9,475 bases of DNA from Oscillospiraceae bacterium (GTDB lineage: Bacteria; Bacillota; Clostridia; Oscillospirales; QAMX01), in the NCBI GenBank assembly GCA_902772625.1, contig CACYBP010000255.1:1-9475 (forward strand), in the 5' to 3' direction. Within the stretch, counting starts at the first letter, position 1; every line of letters begins with the position of its first letter. Position numbers and translations under genes: made by a program. Shown one piece after another: positions 5,549-9,475 of the stretch. Below the pieces are notes generated by a model. It saw only the letters and a list, made by a program, of their open reading frames with translations. It had not been told where the DNA came from and searched no databases.

Positions 5549-6664
5549 ATGAAGAAACTGAGAGTCGCCGTCATCGGCACCGGCATGATCGCGAATCAGG
5601 CGCACTTCCCCGCGCTGAAGCCCATGCGGGAGGCGGGGCTTGTGGAGGTGGTCGGCGTGGCCGATATCCGCCCCGAGGTGGCGGAGGAAACGGCGAAGCG
5701 CCACGGGGTGCCCCGCTGGTACGCCGATCCGCAGAAAATGCTGGACGAATTGCACCCGGATTTCGTGGCGGTCTGCACCCCGAACGTGCATCACAAGGAA
5801 TGGACCGTCAAGGCGCTTCGCGCCGGGGCGCACGTCGCCTGCGAAAAGCCCATCGCCGTGACCGTGGCAGACGCGAAGGAGATGTGGGACACGGCGAAGG
5901 CGTGCGGAAAGATGCTCTTCCCCTGCCAGTGCATGCGCTGGCGCAATTACATGCAGCACAGCCGCCGCATGGTGGAAAACGGAGAGCTCGGGGAGGTCTA
6001 CTATTCCGATATCGCCTTCATCCGCCGCTACGGCATCCCCACCTGGGGCATGTTCCACATGAAGGAACACAATTACGGCGGCCCCTTCTGCGATCTGGGG
6101 GTCCATCTGATCGATTCGCTTCTCTGGATCGTGGGCGGGCCGAAGGTGCTTTCGGTCTCGGGCAGCGCCTACCGCAAGATCGGCTCCCGGGGAGAAGACG
6201 TCCTCATCAGCCTGGCCGAAAGCGGCGCGTACGCCGGGACCTTCACGCCGCGCCCCTACGATTACCGGGAATTCAACGTGGAGGAATTCGCCGCCGGCTT
6301 CATGCGCCTGGAGGGCGGCATGTCGGTCAACTTCAAATTCTCCTGGGCCATCAATCTCCCCACCACCAATCTGGACATGGTCATCTGCGGCGACAAGGGC
6401 GGGCTTTCGCTGAACAACGAGACCCTTTACCGCAACGTGGGCAATTATCAGGCCGAGACCAAGCTCAAATGGTTCGACAACGGCGCCTACAAGGGCGTCC
6501 CCTTCGAACAGCACCGCTATATGTATGAAAACATCATGGATACTCTGGCGGGCAGGAGACCCTATCTGATCACCGAAGAGGAGAATCTGGAGGTCACCAA
6601 GGCCATCGAATGCTTCTACCGCTCGGCCGAGCTGAACCGCGAGGTCACGGCGGCCGAGCTCTGA
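5549..6664 (+). CDS. Gfo/Idh/MocA-family oxidoreductase, type A, copy 2 (canonical)
   Basis: The 371-residue product is the most canonical of the four. VAVIGTGMIANQAHFPA (7-23) is the dinucleotide-binding turn. CTPNVHH (76-82) ends the Rossmann part, and CEKPIAVT (98-105) carries Glu99, Lys100 and Pro101. GGPFCDLGVHLID (177-189) gives Asp182 and His186, the expected catalytic pair. LGEVYYSDI (147-155) is the typical start of the C-terminal sheet, mirrored by IGEVYYAKC in the first gene of the operon. Known relatives include myo-inositol dehydrogenases, anhydrofructose reductase, and the DgpA-type enzymes that oxidise C3 of glycosides. The gene begins 16 bp after its neighbour, with GGAGG nine bases before the ATG. 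All motif residues are intact, so an active NAD(P)-dependent enzyme is expected. Confidence 0.93.
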   Translation: MKKLRVAVIGTGMIANQAHFPALKPMREAGLVEVVGVADIRPEVAEETAKRHGVPRWYADPQKMLDELHPDFVAVCTPNVHHKEWTVKALRAGAHVACEKPIAVTVADAKEMWDTAKACGKMLFPCQCMRWRNYMQHSRRMVENGELGEVYYSDIAFIRRYGIPTWGMFHMKEHNYGGPFCDLGVHLIDSLLWIVGGPKVLSVSGSAYRKIGSRGEDVLISLAESGAYAGTFTPRPYDYREFNVEEFAAGFMRLEGGMSVNFKFSWAINLPTTNLDMVICGDKGGLSLNNETLYRNVGNYQAETKLKWFDNGAYKGVPFEQHRYMYENIMDTLAGRRPYLITEEENLEVTKAIECFYRSAELNREVTAAEL

Positions 6665-6701
6665 ACCGGACGGGAAGGATCGAATCGAGGAGGGAAAACG
6701 C

Positions 6702-7817
6702 ATGCAGAAGAAAACCAGAGCCGTGATCATCGGCTTTGCCCATATGCACGTCAACGAGATCGCGGCGTATATCAGCGAAGAGGAAAGCTTCGAGCTTTCG
6801 GGGATCGCGGATCTTCCGCCCGAAAAGCCCGAAAAGACCCGGGCGCGCTACACCCGCGCCTGGAATCTTGAGAACGTCTCGGGAAAAACCGGCGTCGTCC
6901 CCGACGGGGATTACCGCGCGATGCTGGACCGGATAAAGCCGGATCTGGCGTTCATCCTGACCGAAAACCACCGGAAGGCGGAGGTCGTGCGGGAATGCGC
7001 CGCGCGTGGCGTCGGCGTGGTGATCGAAAAACCCATGTCGGTCACCTACCGGGAGGCGCTGGAGATCCGCGACGCCGTCCGGAAGGCCGGCGTGGAGGCC
7101 ATGGTGAACTGGCCGGTGATCTGGCGTCCCTATATCCATCACGAGCTTGCGGTGCTGAAAAGCGGGATCGCGGGAAAGCTTCAGAAGGTCTATTATATCA
7201 ACGGGCACACCGGCCCGCTGGGAGTGGGCGCCAGGCACCGCGGCGTCGACGCCGCGGCGGAGGAGATGACCGACGAGGCCCGCGCCTCCACCTGGTGGTA
7301 TCAGGAGGGGACCGGGGGCGGCGCGTTTCTGGATATCGGCTGCTACGGCTTTTTCTACAACACCTGGGCACGCCCCGCGTCCGACCGCCCGCTGAAGGTC
7401 TCGGCCTTCGCGGAGAATGTCGGCACCCCCTTCATGCCGCGTAAGGTACCGGACAACATGGCGGCCGTGATCGCCTATCCCGACTCCTACGGCGTCATAG
7501 AGGGCACCTGGACCATGCCGCAGAGCTTCCTGCCCACCGGGCCGGTCTTCTGCTGCTCCGAGGGGGTGGTCTTCACCACCGCGGAAAAGGACGTGAAGGC
7601 CGTGGATCTCACCGGGAAGGAGATCCCGCTTCCCGCCTGGAAAGCCCCGGATCACATCGAAAACCTCGTCGGGCATTACGCCGCGGCGAAGGCGGCCGGG
7701 ACGCCGCTTCTCCGCCCGGTCACGCTGGACTTCAACCTGCGGGTGGCCTCTCTTCTGGACGCGGCGATGCGTTCGGCGGCTTCCGGCGCCTTCGAGGACG
7801 TGCCATGGGAGAAATAA
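6702..7817 (+). CDS. Gfo/Idh/MocA-family oxidoreductase, type B, copy 2 (GFxHxH nucleotide loop)
   Basis: This 371-residue protein parallels the gene at 4450. Its nucleotide loop is GFAHMHV (11-17), the lysine motif is IEKPMSVT (108-115, Lys110), and the active-site strand is GGGAFLDIGCYGF (205-217) with Asp211 and Tyr215. NWPVIWR (136-142), a TGPV segment near 275 and a closing FNL...LLDAAMRSAASGAFED block match the other type B copy. It also has an insertion (about 165-195) absent from type A. AGGAGG lies eight bases before the ATG, after a 37-bp gap, the longest in the operon, in which I see no hairpin or promoter. Its last 13 bases overlap the activase gene, so the oxidoreductases and the radical enzyme system are on one message. 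The substrate is unknown. Confidence 0.9.
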   Translation: MQKKTRAVIIGFAHMHVNEIAAYISEEESFELSGIADLPPEKPEKTRARYTRAWNLENVSGKTGVVPDGDYRAMLDRIKPDLAFILTENHRKAEVVRECAARGVGVVIEKPMSVTYREALEIRDAVRKAGVEAMVNWPVIWRPYIHHELAVLKSGIAGKLQKVYYINGHTGPLGVGARHRGVDAAAEEMTDEARASTWWYQEGTGGGAFLDIGCYGFFYNTWARPASDRPLKVSAFAENVGTPFMPRKVPDNMAAVIAYPDSYGVIEGTWTMPQSFLPTGPVFCCSEGVVFTTAEKDVKAVDLTGKEIPLPAWKAPDHIENLVGHYAAAKAAGTPLLRPVTLDFNLRVASLLDAAMRSAASGAFEDVPWEK

Positions 7818-8590
7818 AGGCCCGTATCGCGGATATCCAGCGGGCTTCGATCCACGACGGCCCCGGGATCCGCACCACGGTCTTTTTCAAGGGATGCCCG
7901 CTCAACTGCGCCTGGTGCCACAATCCGGAGTGCATTTCTTTTGAGAAGGAGACCCTGTTCTATCCCGAAAAATGCATCGGCTGCGGCAAATGCGCCGAAG
8001 GGTGCTTTTCGGGCGCGCGCGTGGCCTGCGGGCGGGATCTAAGCCCGGAGGAGATCCTGGAGACCGTGCTTCTGGACCGGGACTACTACGCCCCGGACGG
8101 CGGCGTGACCTTTTCGGGAGGAGAGCCGCTGGCTCAGCGGGAGGCGCTCCTGAGGACGGTAAAGCTTATGAAAAAAGAGGGGATCGGCACGGCGGTCGAG
8201 ACCTCGCTCTGTCTCTTCGACCGGGAGATCCTCGGCGAAGTCGATCTGGTGATGGCCGATCTGAAGATCTGGAACGAGGAAAAGCACCGCCGGTATACCG
8301 GCGTTTCCAACCGGCCGGTCATAGAGCATTTCCGGAGGCTCGCGGACGTGGGAACGCCGACGGTCGCCCGGACGCCGGTGATCCCCGGGGTGAACGACAG
8401 CCGGGAGGAGATCGAAAGCATCCGGGACTTTCTCGCCGAGCTTCCGAACGTCGTGCGGTACGAGCTTTTGCCCTATCATCCCCTGGGAGAGGGCAAAAGG
8501 CGCGCTCTGGGACGCGAAGTGACGGAATTTTCCGTGCCGGACCGCGGGAGGATGGAGGAATTGAAACGATATGCTGACTTACGAAGATAG
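7805..8590 (+). CDS. Glycyl-radical enzyme activating protein (radical SAM, PFL-activase type)
   Basis: The 261-residue protein uses a [4Fe-4S] cluster and S-adenosylmethionine to install the glycyl radical on its partner. Cys31, Cys35 and Cys38 (CPLNCAWC, CxxxCxxC) bind the radical-SAM cluster, and HDGPGIRTTVFFKGC (17-31) before it is the activase signature. A short ferredoxin-like insert holds one more cluster motif, CIGCGKCAEGC (Cys57, 60, 63, 67). FSGGEPL (103-109) is the SAM-binding GGEP, and DLKIWNEEKHRRYTG and RTPVIPGVND follow as usual. Many activases of non-PFL glycyl radical enzymes carry two such clusters and run to about 300 residues; PFL activase has none, so this one is intermediate. 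The ATG at 7805 overlaps the oxidoreductase by 13 bp, with GAGGA six bases upstream. The partner is the gene that starts 20 bp before this one ends. Confidence 0.95.
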   Translation: MGEIKARIADIQRASIHDGPGIRTTVFFKGCPLNCAWCHNPECISFEKETLFYPEKCIGCGKCAEGCFSGARVACGRDLSPEEILETVLLDRDYYAPDGGVTFSGGEPLAQREALLRTVKLMKKEGIGTAVETSLCLFDREILGEVDLVMADLKIWNEEKHRRYTGVSNRPVIEHFRRLADVGTPTVARTPVIPGVNDSREEIESIRDFLAELPNVVRYELLPYHPLGEGKRRALGREVTEFSVPDRGRMEELKRYADLRR

Positions 8591-9475
8591 ACTGAAGGCG
8601 CTGCGGGAGACCAAGATCCGGCACACGCTGGAAAAGCGGGAGCAGAACGGGTACACCGATCTGGACGATTTCGGCACCGTGCCCCTGCCGCCCGGATACA
8701 GGGTGACGCCCTATTATAACAGCGATAACCGGAGCTTTTACGGCCCGGAGGGCATGAGCGAGAATTTTGCCCGGGTGATGGACGCCCATCCGGCCTACGT
8801 GGATCCCCTGGAGATGCTGGCGGGACGGTGGCGCGACATGCTCGTGAATTACCGGGGCGATCTGCACTATTTCCCGGAATGGCGCAAAAAGCAGGTCACC
8901 GAAGAGGACCTGGCCGACGTGACCCTGGCCTGGAGCAAGCGCTGGGACGAGAAAAGATTCCCCTACGACGATCTGAAGCCGCTTCAGAAGCTCTATAACA
9001 TTCAGAGCGGCATCGACAGCGACGCGCACCTGGCCTGCGATTACACCATCGGCCTTTCGCTGGGCTTCGGGGGCTTTCTGGAGAAGATCGCCTTTTGGCG
9101 GGAGAAAAACCCCGGCAAGGACGAGTTCTACGACGCCGAAAAGAAATGCGTCGAGGCGATCATCCGGTTCATCGACCGGCACACCGCGCGCATCCGGGAG
9201 CTTCTGGAAACAGAGACGCGCCCCGAGATCCGGGAAAACCTGGAGGAGATGCTGAAGGTCAATCTCGCGGTGCGGACCGGAAAGCCCGAGACCTTCCGCG
9301 AGGCCTGCCAGTGGGTCGCCTATTTCAACTGCGCCTCCCGCGTCTACACCCGCGACGGCGCCGGGTTCCAGCTGGATACCGTGCTCTGGCCGTACTACGA
9401 GCGGGACCGGGCGAAGGGGATCCTGGACGACGAGACGGCCAAATTCCTGATCGCCAACCTGCTTCTGATCGATCC
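8571..9475 (+). CDS. Glycyl radical enzyme of the pyruvate formate-lyase superfamily, N-terminal 301 residues (runs off window)
   Basis: The frame is open from the ATG at 8571 to the window end. The activase directly upstream identifies the family, as do the PFL-domain features: GIDSDAHLACDYTIGLSLGFGG (147-168), an RxA-like helix (about 195-215), PETFREACQWVAYFN (239-253), and LWPYYERDRAKGILDDETAKFL (272-293), which resembles the PYYxxDxxxGxLxxExAxxLL block of the superfamily. The GRxDQ-like turn before that block reads GAGFQLD (263-269), without the usual Arg. Family members are about 750-850 residues, so the active-site Cys and the C-terminal glycyl radical loop lie outside. A GGAGGA at 8554-8559 is a rather distant 11 bases from the ATG; no other in-frame start fits better. 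Coupling to the activase by a 20-bp overlap is likely. Not recognisably PFL, CutC or glycerol dehydratase; likely a dehydratase or lyase of a sugar-derived substrate. Confidence 0.85.
   Translation, partial: MLTYEDRLKALRETKIRHTLEKREQNGYTDLDDFGTVPLPPGYRVTPYYNSDNRSFYGPEGMSENFARVMDAHPAYVDPLEMLAGRWRDMLVNYRGDLHYFPEWRKKQVTEEDLADVTLAWSKRWDEKRFPYDDLKPLQKLYNIQSGIDSDAHLACDYTIGLSLGFGGFLEKIAFWREKNPGKDEFYDAEKKCVEAIIRFIDRHTARIRELLETETRPEIRENLEEMLKVNLAVRTGKPETFREACQWVAYFNCASRVYTRDGAGFQLDTVLWPYYERDRAKGILDDETAKFLIANLLLID

Noticed and set aside
4093..7676. Very long open frames on the minus strand opposite the oxidoreductase genes (up to about 500 codons)
   Set aside because: They mirror high-GC plus-strand codons, lack ribosome binding sites, read as His/Arg/Gly/Pro-rich low-similarity protein and overlap one another, while the plus-strand frames carry clear family motifs.
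3322..7817. Assigning the oxidoreductases as inositol dehydrogenases (iolG) or C-glycoside 3-oxidases (dgpA)
   Set aside because: The family is too broad for assignment from motifs, and no inosose dehydratase, inositol kinase-type gene or C-glycoside lyase subunit is seen in the window.
8571..9475. Calling the last gene pflB (pyruvate formate-lyase)
   Set aside because: The activase carries an extra ferredoxin cluster motif not found in PFL activase, the visible N-terminus does not match PFL, and the active site lies outside the window.
1..9475. tRNA, rRNA, CRISPR array, insertion sequence, prophage or attachment site
   Set aside because: I looked on both strands and saw no such structure; gaps between genes are short and explained by promoters and terminators.

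Overview
The window looks like a piece of a high-GC anaerobic Firmicutes genome, probably a gut or rumen Clostridia relative. This is inferred from strong AGGAGG-type ribosome binding sites on nearly every gene, tight operons with short overlaps, sigma-A-like promoters, and an oxygen-sensitive glycyl radical enzyme with its radical-SAM activase. I cannot name a species.

Left part (1-2241). The 3' end of a membrane-protein gene runs into a strong terminator. Next, on the minus strand, is a small zinc-ribbon plus multi-TM membrane protein. A divergent promoter region separates it from a two-gene plus-strand operon: a MutT-like NUDIX hydrolase, then a nicotinamidase-like cysteine hydrolase joined by an ATGA stop/start overlap. 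A 14-bp-stem terminator closes that operon. These look like housekeeping, nucleotide or NAD salvage functions.

Right part (2242-9475). An AraC-family regulator on the minus strand is divergent from a long plus-strand operon that runs off the window. The two promoters physically overlap in about 35 bp. The operon encodes four consecutive Gfo/Idh/MocA-family NAD(P)-dependent oxidoreductases (A-B-A-B by sequence type), a glycyl-radical-enzyme activase, and the first 301 residues of its glycyl radical enzyme (pyruvate formate-lyase superfamily). Spacings are 21, 16 and 37 bp, then overlaps of 13 and 20 bp, with no terminator seen between genes.

The likely logic is a substrate-induced catabolic operon. 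Several sugar- or cyclitol-type oxidoreductases would oxidise, epimerise or reduce a polyol, anhydrosugar, cyclitol or glycoside. The glycyl radical enzyme would then do an anaerobic radical dehydration or C-C/C-O cleavage on the product. The substrate cannot be read from this window. This four-oxidoreductase plus glycyl radical enzyme cassette is the most interesting object here.
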